A stretch of 64,000 nt of DNA from Clavibacter michiganensis subsp. insidiosus (GTDB lineage: Bacteria > Actinomycetota > Actinomycetes > Actinomycetales > Microbacteriaceae), in the NCBI RefSeq assembly GCF_002240565.1, contig NZ_MZMO01000001.1, positions 2,232,001 through 2,296,000 on the forward strand. Direction: 5' to 3'. This document shows, in pieces, positions 10,349 to 18,344 of the stretch (its first letter is position 1; every line of letters starts with the position of its first letter). Position numbers and translations under genes: made by a program. The notes below the pieces were generated by a model. The model saw only the letters and a list, made by a program, of their open reading frames with translations, was not told the DNA's origin and did no database searches.

Positions 10349-10636
10349 CTACTCGGGCTTCATGTTCTCGTAGATGCGCTTGCAGTCGGGGCAGACCGGG
10401 AACTTCTCCGGGTCGCGACCGGGCAGCCACTTCTTGCCGCAGAGCGCCTTCACGGGCTTGCCGCTGATCGCGGACTCGAGGATCTTGTCCTTCTTCACGT
10501 AGTGCGAGCAGCGCTCGTGGTCGCCGGGCTCGATCGTCTCCTGCTCGAGGAGCTCCTCGAGCTCGCGGTCGAGGGTGTCGGTGCCGCCGCCCTGCGACGG
10601 GCTGCCGGGGGCCTGTTCGATGCTGAGGATGACCAT
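10349..10636 (-). CDS. DUF3039 zinc-ribbon-like protein
   Basis: A 95-residue protein typical of Actinobacteria. Its C-terminal half has four conserved cysteines likely to bind a metal: ERCSHYV, KALCGKKW and VCPDCKRIYE. The N-terminal half is acidic and disordered-looking. Function is unknown; a zinc-ribbon fold is inferred from cysteine spacing. ATG 10636 is preceded by TAGACT at -12 to -7, so it probably has its own leaderless transcript. Confidence 0.85.
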   Translation of the reverse strand: MVILSIEQAPGSPSQGGGTDTLDRELEELLEQETIEPGDHERCSHYVKKDKILESAISGKPVKALCGKKWLPGRDPEKFPVCPDCKRIYENMKPE

Positions 10637-10642
10637 GCCGTC

Positions 10643-10648
10643 AGTCTA
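10643..10648 (-). promoter_or_regulatory. -10 element (TAGACT), leaderless start of the DUF3039 gene
   Basis: TAGACT on the minus strand is exactly -12 to -7 from ATG 10636. Confidence 0.6.
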
Positions 10649-10689
10649 CTTTTCCGGCAGGCGGGATCCGGCGGGGCGGATGCCGGGGC

Positions 10690-12252
10690 TCAGTGGCGCT
10701 GCGCGAAGGCCAGCAGCTCGGGGCCGCGCCGCTCGAACACGCGACCGCCGCCGACCACGCCGGCGACGAGCGTCACGACGCCGATCCCGAGCCCCACGAC
10801 GAGCGACCACGCCGGGTACGCGCCGCCGTGGACGAGCCCCATCCACCCGAGCCAGACGGACGGCAGCGCGAAGAGGACCGTGGCGAGGAACGTGAGCGTG
10901 GGCACGGTGGATCCGCCGGCGCTCACGCTCTGCGGCGCGTGGAAGGGGCTGTCCCCGGGACGCGAGGCGGGATACGGGAACCGCGCCGAGAAGAGCGACG
11001 ACAGGCCGACCCCCGCCAGCAGGACCCCGCCGCTCACCCCGATGACGGAGGGGAGGACGGACGGGTCCCCGAAGCCGAGCGCGCTGAGCGGCGCGCCGAT
11101 GGCGACGAGCGGGACGCCGATCGCGAGCACGGGCACGAGGCGACCGATCCTGTCCGCGACGCCGCGGATCCCCGAGACGACGTGCAGCCACACCGCGGTG
11201 TGGTCGTGCGCGGTGTCGTTGTGCACGCTCCACCCGAGGAAGAGCGCCATGACCGGCAGCGGCACCAGGGCCAGCACGTGCGCGTCGACGTCGACGATGA
11301 CGAGCGGGATGAGGAGCACGAGCGGGAGCACCGGGATCAGGACCAGCGTGGCGCGGTAGCGGGGGTCGCGGATCCAGTAGGTGACGCTCCGCGCGGCCAC
11401 CGCGCCCGTGGGCGAGGCGCCGAAGCGGCCGAGGCCGGTCCGGGTGCGCCCGCCACCGGCGCGGTCGGGCGCGGTGAGCGCCCATGGCACGAGGCGGACC
11501 CAGAGGAGCGCGAGCAGCGCCGCCGAGGCCACGGCCACCAGCAGCATCCCCGCCGCTCCCCCGGCGTCGCCCGAGACGGCCGCCGCCGGAGCCGACCAGG
11601 CCGCGCCGAGCGGGGTCCAGGCGAGGACGCCGAGCACGCCGCGCGCGGGACGCAGCCCGTCGTCGAGGAGGTCGGCCTGGGCGAGGGCGACGACCGCGGG
11701 GACGAGCAGCACGGCCACGAGTCCGGCCGCGAGACCGGTCGCCTCGCGCGCCCGGCGCGTGCTGAGCAGGATGGAGGACAGGACGGTGCTGATGCGGGCG
11801 ACCAGCACGCACGTCACGACGGCGGCGCAGGCCGCGATCACGGAGACGAGGCCGGTGAGCGGGTCGCGTGCCCACGTGATCACGGTCGTCAGCGCCACGA
11901 CGACGAGGACCGCGCCCGGCACGCTGACGACGGCGGCGGCGCCGAGCGCCAGGGCGAGGCGGCGGGGCTCGATGCCGTAGGGCGCGAACCGGCGCGGGTC
12001 CATGGCGTCCTGGGTCCCGAGCACGAGCGGCACGACGAGCGACCCGAGGACGACGAGCGCGCCACCGGCGACGACGACGTCGCGCGCGGCGGAGACGTCG
12101 GCGTCGCGGAGACCCGCCAGCGCGCCGACGGCGAGCACCGTGACGAGGATCCCGTAGACGCCGGCCGCGACGAGCCCGAGGACCTGCCAGGGGCTGCGGC
12201 GGAAGGCGTTGGCGAGGAGGGCGAGCCTCAGTCGGAGAACGAGTGCAACCAC
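10690..12252 (-). CDS. ABC transporter permease (multi-span exporter subunit)
   Basis: A 520-residue polytopic membrane protein with about a dozen hydrophobic segments alternating with short loops, for example GLVAAGVYGILVTVLAVGAL near residue 30 and ALVLIPVLPLVLLIPLVIV near 300. No characterised family motif is obvious. The start at 12252 lies 25 nt inside the 3' end of the ATPase gene, so the two are translationally linked and form an ABC-2-like exporter. Substrate unknown. Confidence 0.75.
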   Translation of the reverse strand: MVALVLRLRLALLANAFRRSPWQVLGLVAAGVYGILVTVLAVGALAGLRDADVSAARDVVVAGGALVVLGSLVVPLVLGTQDAMDPRRFAPYGIEPRRLALALGAAAVVSVPGAVLVVVALTTVITWARDPLTGLVSVIAACAAVVTCVLVARISTVLSSILLSTRRAREATGLAAGLVAVLLVPAVVALAQADLLDDGLRPARGVLGVLAWTPLGAAWSAPAAAVSGDAGGAAGMLLVAVASAALLALLWVRLVPWALTAPDRAGGGRTRTGLGRFGASPTGAVAARSVTYWIRDPRYRATLVLIPVLPLVLLIPLVIVDVDAHVLALVPLPVMALFLGWSVHNDTAHDHTAVWLHVVSGIRGVADRIGRLVPVLAIGVPLVAIGAPLSALGFGDPSVLPSVIGVSGGVLLAGVGLSSLFSARFPYPASRPGDSPFHAPQSVSAGGSTVPTLTFLATVLFALPSVWLGWMGLVHGGAYPAWSLVVGLGIGVVTLVAGVVGGGRVFERRGPELLAFAQRH

Positions 12253-14087
12253 GAGAACCCCTCCGCCGTGCGTCGACCGCCCGCGAGGGCGACGAAGCGC
12301 TCCTCCAGCGAGCGGCCCGCGCGGACCTCGTCCATGGTGCCCGCGGCGAGCACCCGGCCGTTGACGATGATCGCGACGTGGTCGCAGATGCGCTGGATGA
12401 AGTCCATGCCGTGGCTCGACAGCACGACCGTGCCGCCGTGCGCCACGTAGTCCTGCAGGATCTCGACGACGTTCGCGGCCGAGACGGGGTCGACCGACTC
12501 GAACGGCTCGTCGAGCACGAGCATGCGCGGCGAGTGGATCATCGCGCAGGCGAGCGCGACCTTCTTGGTCATGCCCGCCGAGTAGTCGGTGACGAGCCGT
12601 CCGACGGCGTCCTCGAGCCCGAACGCGGCGATGAGGTCGGCCGACCGGCTGCGGATCTCCGCGTCGTCGAGCCCCCGGAGGGCGCCCGAGTAGTGGAGGA
12701 GCTGCGCGCCGGTGAGGCGGTCGAAGAGGCGGAGCCGGTCCGGCAGCACGCCGATGCTCCGCTTGGCGGTGAGCGGCTCGCGCCAGACGTCGACCCCGTT
12801 GACGGTGACGGTGCCGGCATCGGGTCGGAGGAGCCCCGTCACCATCGACATGGTCGTCGTCTTGCCGGCGCCGTTCGGGCCGACGATGCCGTAGAAGGAT
12901 CCGGCGCGCACGATGAGCGCGACGTCGTCGACGGCGACCTTCTCGTCGAAGCGCTTGGTCAGCCCGTCGATGACGAGGACGTCCTCCCCCAGCTCCGGAG
13001 CGGCAGCGCGATCGCCGCGGACGGACGGCGTGAGCGCGGTCTCCGCCATCCCGGCGAGGCCGGGGCGCGAGGAGCGCGGCGCGGTGAGGCTGTCGGTGCG
13101 GACGGTGACGGGACGGGCGGCAGCGGGATCGGCGTGGGATGCGGACGCGTCGTCCTGCCGCTCGGGCGGGACGGGCGGCGCTGCGGGCACTGGGCCGACG
13201 ACCTGCTCAGGGGCGACCGCGGCATCGGTCTCGGCCTCTCCGTCCGCGGCGTCCTGCTCGGGCTCGGCAGCCGGATCGACGCCCGCGACCGGCTCGGCGG
13301 TGTCGGCGTCGGCATCGGCATCGGCATCGGCGTCGGGCGCATCCTGCGCCTCTCCCCCGTCCGCGACCTCGGCGACGTCCTGCTCGACCTCAATGGAGGA
13401 CGCGGGCGATCCGACCTCCGGGTCCGCCGCCGCTCCGTCAGCCGTCGGGACGTCGTCCTGGTCATCCGCGTCAGCGCGCGCGGGCTCGACCGTGGGCTGC
13501 GGCTCGGACTCCGCGAACATGGCGCCGAGCTCGGACAGGTCGTCCTGGTCCGGCTGCGTCGCCGCGATGTCGTCCTCGGCAACCGGTCCGGGGGCGGACG
13601 TCGTGGGTGAGACGGCGGCCGGGTCCGCATCGATGGGGGCCTCGGACGCTTCGGACGCAGCGGCGCCCTCCGCAGCGGGGAGCCCCTCCGCGCTGCCGGC
13701 AGCACGCTGCACGCGCGTGCGACGTCGGACTCGCGGGGGACGCGCCGTCGCGGACGGGGCATCCCCGTCGCCATCGGCTGCACCGGCGGACGGCCGCGAC
13801 GCGGGTGCCGCGACGGGGGTCGCCTTCACCCGGGGCGGCGTCGGCGCGACGACCACGGCGGGCGCAGTGCGCGGGGACGGCGCGGTGGCACGACGGGGCA
13901 CGCGCTGACCGGGGCGCGGAGGCTTGGGCACGGCGGTCGTCGTCGCGCGCTCCTCCTCGGCTGCGGCTGGGCCAGCGGTCGGCTCCTCTTCCACGGCGGA
14001 CGGAGCGCGATCGGCGTGATCCCGGGGCTCCGTGGCGGAGTCGGACGGGGCGTCGGGGGAGGTCGTCTCGTCGGGGGCGTCGGTCAC
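12228..14087 (-). CDS. ABC transporter ATPase with a long disordered N-terminal extension
   Basis: A 619-residue protein. The C-terminal 250 residues form a CcmA/NatA-type ABC ATPase: Walker A GPNGAGKTTT (near residue 402), signature YSAGMTKKVALA, Walker B MLVLDEPF and the H-loop VLSSHGMD. The first roughly 365 residues lack predicted fold: Pro/Ala/Glu/Asp-rich, including an Asp-Ala dipeptide run encoded by a hexanucleotide repeat at 13305-13334. GTG 14087 is preceded by TAACGT at -12 to -7, so the extension is likely translated. Typical family members start directly at the ATPase domain. An internal start near residue 330-370 cannot be excluded. Confidence 0.8.
   Translation of the reverse strand: MTDAPDETTSPDAPSDSATEPRDHADRAPSAVEEEPTAGPAAAEEERATTTAVPKPPRPGQRVPRRATAPSPRTAPAVVVAPTPPRVKATPVAAPASRPSAGAADGDGDAPSATARPPRVRRRTRVQRAAGSAEGLPAAEGAAASEASEAPIDADPAAVSPTTSAPGPVAEDDIAATQPDQDDLSELGAMFAESEPQPTVEPARADADDQDDVPTADGAAADPEVGSPASSIEVEQDVAEVADGGEAQDAPDADADADADADTAEPVAGVDPAAEPEQDAADGEAETDAAVAPEQVVGPVPAAPPVPPERQDDASASHADPAAARPVTVRTDSLTAPRSSRPGLAGMAETALTPSVRGDRAAAPELGEDVLVIDGLTKRFDEKVAVDDVALIVRAGSFYGIVGPNGAGKTTTMSMVTGLLRPDAGTVTVNGVDVWREPLTAKRSIGVLPDRLRLFDRLTGAQLLHYSGALRGLDDAEIRSRSADLIAAFGLEDAVGRLVTDYSAGMTKKVALACAMIHSPRMLVLDEPFESVDPVSAANVVEILQDYVAHGGTVVLSSHGMDFIQRICDHVAIIVNGRVLAAGTMDEVRAGRSLEERFVALAGGRRTAEGFSWLHSFSD
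13305..13334. repeat. Hexanucleotide repeat GGC(A/G)TC, five copies
   Basis: Five consecutive 6-bp units (GGCGTC, three GGCATC, GGCGTC), encoding Asp-Ala repeats on the minus strand in the disordered part of the ABC ATPase. Copy-number change would stay in frame. Confidence 0.8.
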
Positions 14088-14093
14088 GGCCCC

Positions 14094-14099
14094 ACGTTA
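14094..14099 (-). promoter_or_regulatory. -10 element (TAACGT), leaderless start of the ATPase/permease operon
   Basis: TAACGT on the minus strand is exactly -12 to -7 from GTG 14087. Confidence 0.6.
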
Positions 14100-14261
14100 G
14101 CAAGGCCGTCCTCCGTGCCCGATCCGCCGTCCTCGGCGGTCCGGTCGCGGGCTCCCGTCGGCGCCGGGGGAGGAGTCGACGGCAGCTGCTCCGGGGCCCA
14201 TCCAGATCACGAAAGGGACACGACCCCACCCCTCATCCCGCGAATTTCCCCACCTGCGGCG

Positions 14262-14267
14262 TACGAT
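14262..14267 (+). promoter_or_regulatory. Likely -10 element (TACGAT) of the surface-polymer genes
   Basis: TACGAT lies in the 293-bp gap between the divergent ATPase gene (start 14087) and the nucleotidyltransferase gene (start 14381). It would place a start site near 14274, with either a roughly 107-nt leader or the short frame from ATG 14277. No clear -35 hexamer is seen. Confidence 0.4.
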
Positions 14268-14276
14268 GGGTGAGGC

Positions 14277-14384
14277 ATGACGGCGTGTCGAACAGGAAAC
14301 CCGCGGGTGAAGTCCTGGCGAACCCTCGACGTCCGAGGGCTGCCGGTCGCACTCGGCACCCCGCATCGAACGGAGAACACATGA
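14277..14384 (+). CDS. Possible 35-residue leader peptide upstream of the nucleotidyltransferase
   Basis: ATG 14277, just downstream of the likely -10 element, opens a 35-codon frame beginning MTACRTGNPRVKSW. Its TGA (14382-14384) overlaps the ATG of the next gene (14381) as ATGA, the same coupling used by many genes in this window. The product is basic and matches nothing I recognise. It may be a translated upstream frame that couples or tunes expression, or a chance frame in a 107-nt leader. Evidence is positional only. Confidence 0.25.
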   Translation: MTACRTGNPRVKSWRTLDVRGLPVALGTPHRTENT

Positions 14385-15073
14385 CCACGCAGGTAGTCAT
14401 CCTGGCGGCAGGCATGGGCAGCCGTCTCGGACGCAGCCTCCCCAAGCCCCTCACCGAGCTCAGCGACGGCCGCACCATCATGGGCCAGCAGTTCGACAAC
14501 ATCCGCTTCGGCCTCGGCGACGACGCCAAGGTCAGCATCGTCGTCGGCTACAAGCTCGACCACATCATCGACGCCTTCCCGGACGCCGACTACATCTACA
14601 ACGAGCAGTACGACCAGACGAACACGTCGAAGAGCCTGCTCCGCGCCCTCCGCGCCTCGGGCCCCGGCGGCGTCCTCTGGATGAACGGCGACGTCGTCTT
14701 CGATCCGATGATCCTGCGTCGCGCGGCCGCGATGATCGCCCGCGACCAGTCCTTCGTCACCGTCAACACCTCGCGCGTCTCCGACGAGGAGGTCAAGTAC
14801 ACGACCAGCCCCGAGGGCTTCATCCGCGAGCTGTCGAAGACCGTGAAGGGCGGCCTCGGCGAGGCCGTCGGGATCAACTACGTCTCCAAGGCCGACAAGC
14901 CGGTCCTCATCCGCCAGCTCGCCCGGGTCGCCGACCAGGACTACTTCGAGCGTGGAATAGAGTTGGCGATCGAGCAGGACTCCCTGCTCGTCGAACCGGT
15001 AGACATCTCCGACCTGTACGCGGTCGAGGTCGACTTCGCGGAGGACCTCGAGAGGGCCAACCTCTTCGTCTAG
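14381..15073 (+). CDS. Nucleotidyltransferase, LicC/IPCT-like (probable CTP-dependent)
   Basis: A 230-residue single-domain nucleotidyltransferase. The N-terminus VVILAAGMGSRLGRSLPKPL is the NTP-binding signature. YNEQYDQTNTSKSLLRAL near residues 75-90 resembles the TN..SL motif of LicC-type phosphocholine and inositol-phosphate cytidylyltransferases, and WMNGDVVFD near 105 supplies the metal-binding Asp. It would make an activated alcohol or sugar phosphate for polymer synthesis. The following ABC exporter genes start 12 nt later, and a CDP-alcohol phosphotransferase lies 6 kb away; both favour a cell-surface polymer role. The substrate is unknown. Confidence 0.75.
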   Translation: MTTQVVILAAGMGSRLGRSLPKPLTELSDGRTIMGQQFDNIRFGLGDDAKVSIVVGYKLDHIIDAFPDADYIYNEQYDQTNTSKSLLRALRASGPGGVLWMNGDVVFDPMILRRAAAMIARDQSFVTVNTSRVSDEEVKYTTSPEGFIRELSKTVKGGLGEAVGINYVSKADKPVLIRQLARVADQDYFERGIELAIEQDSLLVEPVDISDLYAVEVDFAEDLERANLFV

Positions 15074-15085
15074 ACCGCCTCGGGG

Positions 15086-15910
15086 ATGCTGATGCAGAGG
15101 ATCCCCGCCGTGCCCGATGCCGCCCTCCCCGGTCGCGCGTCTCGCACCCCCGCCGCCCGGTACCGCCGCTCGCTCTGGCTCCTCACGACGCGCGACCTCA
15201 AGGTCCGCTACTCCACGAGCGCGCTCGGTTGGTTCTGGTCGATCCTCGACCCGCTCGTCATGTCGGGCATCTACTGGTTCGTCTTCACCGTCGTGTTCTC
15301 GCGTGACGTCGGCGAGGAGCCGTACATCGTCTTCCTCCTCGCCGCGCTCCTGCCGTGGATGTGGTTCACGGGCGCCACGAGCGACTTCACGAAGGCCTTC
15401 AGCTCGCAGGCGAAGCTCGTGCGCTCCACGCGGATCCCCCGGAGCATCTGGGTGCTGCGGCTCGTGCTCGCGAAGGGGTTCGAGTTCGTGGCGAGCCTCC
15501 CTGTGCTGGCCGTATTCGCGATCGTCGCGGGCGCCCGCCTCGACGTGCACGTGCTGCTGTTCCCGCTCGCCGTGCTGATCCAGTCGGCGCTGCTCCTCGG
15601 CATCGGCTTGATCATCTCGCCGCTCGTCGTGTTCTTCCGCGACCTGGAGCGAGCCGTGAAGCTCGTGCTCCGCTTCCTCTTCTACGCCTCCCCCATCGTC
15701 TACTCGTCGAGCGACCTGCCCGCCGATCTGCACCCCTGGGCCGCCCTCAATCCCCTCACAGGAGTCTTCGGCCTCTACCGCGCCGCGTTCTTCCCCTCCG
15801 AGCTCGACTGGTACGCGGTCGGGGTGAGCGCGGCGATCTCGGCGGCGCTGGTCGCCGTCGGCGCGCTCGTCTTCCGCCGTTCGCTGCCCGCCGTCCTGAA
15901 GGAGATCTGA
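15086..15910 (+). CDS. Polysaccharide/teichoic acid ABC exporter permease (TagG-like)
   Basis: A 274-residue ABC-2 permease of the teichoic acid/O-antigen exporter type. RDLKVRYSTSALGWFWSILDPLVMSGIYW near residues 36-65 is the hallmark first cytoplasmic helix and TM1, followed by five more membrane segments and the conserved LRFLFYASPIVYS near 195. Starts at 15086 or 15092 have no clear ribosome site; GTG 15110, with AGAGG 9 nt upstream, is a credible alternative. Its stop overlaps the ATPase start as ATGA. Confidence 0.88.
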   Translation: MLMQRIPAVPDAALPGRASRTPAARYRRSLWLLTTRDLKVRYSTSALGWFWSILDPLVMSGIYWFVFTVVFSRDVGEEPYIVFLLAALLPWMWFTGATSDFTKAFSSQAKLVRSTRIPRSIWVLRLVLAKGFEFVASLPVLAVFAIVAGARLDVHVLLFPLAVLIQSALLLGIGLIISPLVVFFRDLERAVKLVLRFLFYASPIVYSSSDLPADLHPWAALNPLTGVFGLYRAAFFPSELDWYAVGVSAAISAALVAVGALVFRRSLPAVLKEI

Positions 15911-16689
15911 TGGGCGCATCGCACGCCGGGCCGGACGCGCCCACGGTCCTCGCGGTCGAGGACGCCGGCATCCGCTTCCGCCGCAACCGCAAGGCCCGTC
16001 GGAGCTTCAAGGACCTCTTCGCGGGATCCGCCCGGCGCGCACGGCCCGGTGAGTTCTGGGCGCTGCGGCACGTCTCCTTCGAGGTGCGCCAGGGCGAGGC
16101 CATCGGCGTCGTCGGCCGCAACGGCCAGGGCAAGTCGACGCTCCTCAAGCTCGTCGCCGAGGTCCTCATCCCCGACGAGGGGTCGATCGGCGTCCACGCG
16201 GGCGTCGCGCCGCTCATCGAGATCACGGGCGGGTTCGTCAACGACCTGACGGTGCGCGACAACATCTACCTCACCGCGGGTCTCCACGGCATGTCCAAGG
16301 CCGAGATCGACGCGCGCTTCGACGAGATCATCGCCTTCGCCGAGATCCCCGACTTCGTCGACACCCCCTACAAGCACCTCTCGAGCGGGATGAAGGTGCG
16401 CATCGCGTTCGCCGTGATCTCGCGGCTCGACGAGCCGGTGCTCCTCGTGGACGAGGTCCTCGCCGTGGGCGACCGGGCGTTCCGGGAGAAGTGCTACCAC
16501 CGGATCGAGGAGATGCTCGCGGAGGGGCGCACGCTCTTCTTCGTCTCGCACAACGAGCGCGACCTCCGTCGCTTCTGCACGCGCGGCCTGTACCTCGACA
16601 AGGGCGCCCTGGTGCTCGACGGCCCCATCGACCGGGTCATGGACGCCTACAACGCCGACCACAACCCGCCGCCCCCGGCCGACGCCTGA
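15910..16689 (+). CDS. Polysaccharide/teichoic acid ABC exporter ATPase (TagH-like)
   Basis: A 259-residue ABC ATPase pairing with the preceding permease (ATGA overlap at 15907-15912). Features are Walker A GRNGQGKST (near residue 75), LIEITGGF and FVNDLTVRDNIYL typical of polysaccharide-export ATPases, signature LSSGMKVRIAFA, Walker B LLVDEVLAVGD and H-loop FFVSHN. It lacks the C-terminal carbohydrate-binding domain of the Wzt type, so it resembles the shorter TagH/KpsT-like forms. With its partner it would export a lipid-linked polymer across the membrane. Confidence 0.9.
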   Translation: MGASHAGPDAPTVLAVEDAGIRFRRNRKARRSFKDLFAGSARRARPGEFWALRHVSFEVRQGEAIGVVGRNGQGKSTLLKLVAEVLIPDEGSIGVHAGVAPLIEITGGFVNDLTVRDNIYLTAGLHGMSKAEIDARFDEIIAFAEIPDFVDTPYKHLSSGMKVRIAFAVISRLDEPVLLVDEVLAVGDRAFREKCYHRIEEMLAEGRTLFFVSHNERDLRRFCTRGLYLDKGALVLDGPIDRVMDAYNADHNPPPPADA

Positions 16690-16761
16690 GCCGTCGCGCT
16701 CCCCTCCTCCCCAACCCCGCCCTTCCACAGGCCCACGTCCCCGCACGTCGCACGCCGCCCC

Positions 16762-16767
16762 TACCGT
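16762..16767 (+). promoter_or_regulatory. -10 element (TACCGT), leaderless start
   Basis: TACCGT is exactly -12 to -7 from ATG 16774. Confidence 0.6.
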
Positions 16768-16773
16768 GCACGC

Positions 16774-17085
16774 ATGCTGCGACCGGTCCCGCCCCTGCCC
16801 ATCCGCCCCGATCCCGAGCCCGCGTACCGCGTGCCCTGGCACTTCGACCGCACGCTCGAGCGGCCGCGCTTCGCGCTGGTCAACATCGGCGACGAGGTGC
16901 TGCACGCCATCTCGCTGCACCTGCTCGGATCGGGCACCATGCTGTCGCGCGCACCCGTCACCGTGCGGCCGGGCGAGCGCCTGTCCACCACCATCCGCGG
17001 GGACGACCTCGCGCTCGACACGATCCTCGTGGTGCGGTGGTTCCGTCCGGACGGAGGCGAGTACCTGTGGCGGGTCAGCTTCTGA
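16774..17085 (+). CDS. Small protein of unknown function
   Basis: A 103-residue soluble protein with no motif I recognise. The stretch ALVNIGDEVLHAISLHLLGSG and the repeated hydrophobic/polar alternation to the C-terminal EYLWRVSF suggest a beta-rich fold. ATG 16774 is fixed by the -10 hexamer immediately upstream. The last 11 nt overlap the 3' end of the convergent regulator gene at 17075. Confidence 0.65.
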   Translation: MLRPVPPLPIRPDPEPAYRVPWHFDRTLERPRFALVNIGDEVLHAISLHLLGSGTMLSRAPVTVRPGERLSTTIRGDDLALDTILVVRWFRPDGGEYLWRVSF

Positions 17086-17398
17086 CGGGCGTGGTGCCGC
17101 GGCGGTCGCGTTCCCGCTCCAGGCGGATCAGCTCGGCGGGCGAGTCCCCGTCGTCCTGCGGGAGCATGTCGGCCGTCAGGCCCGTCACCAACGACCCGGC
17201 GTCCACGTCGAGCCCGCTCGCGATCTTGATGATGTTGCGCAGGCTCGGGTTCCTCTGGCCGCGCTCGATCTTGCCGAGGGCGGTCCAGTGGATGCCGGAG
17301 AGCTCCGCGAGCGTCTCCTGGCTGATGCCGATGCGCTGGCGCTGCTCGCGCACGCGGGAGCCGAACTCGGCAGCGGCGTCGGAGACGGTAGTGACCAT
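17075..17398 (-). CDS. XRE-family helix-turn-helix regulator
   Basis: A 107-residue DNA-binding protein. Residues 10-65 form a Cro/CI-type HTH: QRIGISQETLAELSGIHWTALGKIERG, then NPSLRNIIKIASGL. No effector domain follows, only a charged tail. ATG 17398 is preceded by TAAGCA at -12 to -7, close to the leaderless pattern. CACATGC at 17401-17407 and GCATGTG at 17453-17459 are inverted copies that could serve as an operator in the 153-bp gap shared with the divergent gene at 17552. Confidence 0.85.
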   Translation of the reverse strand: MVTTVSDAAAEFGSRVREQRQRIGISQETLAELSGIHWTALGKIERGQRNPSLRNIIKIASGLDVDAGSLVTGLTADMLPQDDGDSPAELIRLERERDRRGTTPVRS

Positions 17399-17539
17399 GG
17401 CACATGCTTATCCGCCACATGGAGGAATGACCAGAGCGCCAGCGCCCCATGCGCATGTGCCCGCACCTCCGCGGATAGGCGATGCTGCGCGCCCTCATCC
17501 GCCAGACGACGAGGGGACGAACGACACAGGCGCCGCGCG

Positions 17540-17545
17540 TAGGCT
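17540..17545 (+). promoter_or_regulatory. -10 element (TAGGCT), leaderless start
   Basis: TAGGCT is exactly -12 to -7 from ATG 17552. Confidence 0.6.
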
Positions 17546-17551
17546 CGGAGC

Positions 17552-18301
17552 ATGAAGGACGCCCCCGAGCTCGACCCGACCGTGGCCACCGGCATCGATC
17601 GTCTCCTGTCCGTGCAGCGCCCCGTCGTGCTCGCCCACATCCGCTCGATCCGCGCCCGCCACCCGGACGCCTCCCCCGACCGCATCATCGCGATCCTGGA
17701 GAAGCGCTTCCTGGCAGCCGTCACCGCGGGGGGCGCCGCCGTCGGAGCCAGCGCGGTCATCCCGGGCGTCGGCACCGGCGTCTCCCTCGCGCTCACCGGG
17801 GTGGAGACCGCCGGCTTCCTCGAGGCGAGCGCCCTGTTCGCCCAGTCCATCACCGAGGTGCACGGCATCACCGTCGAGGATCCGGCCCGCGCCCGCGCCC
17901 TCGTCATGACGATGATGCTCGGCGCCCCGGGCGCCCAGGTCATCCAGCAGTTCACGGGTCAATTCTCCGGCCAGCCCGTCGACAGGAACGCCAACTGGGG
18001 ACGCGCCATCACCTCGGGCCTCCCCTCGTTCGCCATCGGGCCCATCGCGGATCGCATCAAGCGCGCCTTCATCAAGCGCTTCGTGGTCAACCAGAGCGCG
18101 AGCGCCATCGGCCGTGCGGTGCCGTTCGGCATCGGCGCCGTCATCGGCGGCGCCGGGAACCGCATGCTGGGCGGCAAGATCGTCGCGAGCTCCCGCCAGG
18201 CCTTCGGGCCCGCTCCCGCCGGCTTCCCGGACGAGCTGGCGGTGCCGGAGCGGAAGCCGCGCGTCATCCGCGTCGCCGAGAAGAAGGCCGCGAAGCGCTG
18301 A
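17552..18301 (+). CDS. Uncharacterised protein with glycine-rich hydrophobic core
   Basis: A 249-residue protein I cannot assign with certainty. Residues 45-95 form a Gly/Ala-rich hydrophobic stretch (AGGAAVGASAVIPGVGTGVSLAL). A second follows near 190-215 (FGIGAVIGGAGNRMLGG), a pattern seen in EcsC-like and other membrane-associated proteins. The C-terminus is strongly basic (PRVIRVAEKKAAKR). It is transcribed away from the XRE regulator from its own leaderless promoter and converges on the glycerophosphotransferase gene. Confidence 0.6.
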   Translation: MKDAPELDPTVATGIDRLLSVQRPVVLAHIRSIRARHPDASPDRIIAILEKRFLAAVTAGGAAVGASAVIPGVGTGVSLALTGVETAGFLEASALFAQSITEVHGITVEDPARARALVMTMMLGAPGAQVIQQFTGQFSGQPVDRNANWGRAITSGLPSFAIGPIADRIKRAFIKRFVVNQSASAIGRAVPFGIGAVIGGAGNRMLGGKIVASSRQAFGPAPAGFPDELAVPERKPRVIRVAEKKAAKR

Positions 18302-18344
18302 CCGCGCCTGCGGGGACGGCGGCGTCGCCCTCCCCGTCGGAGGG

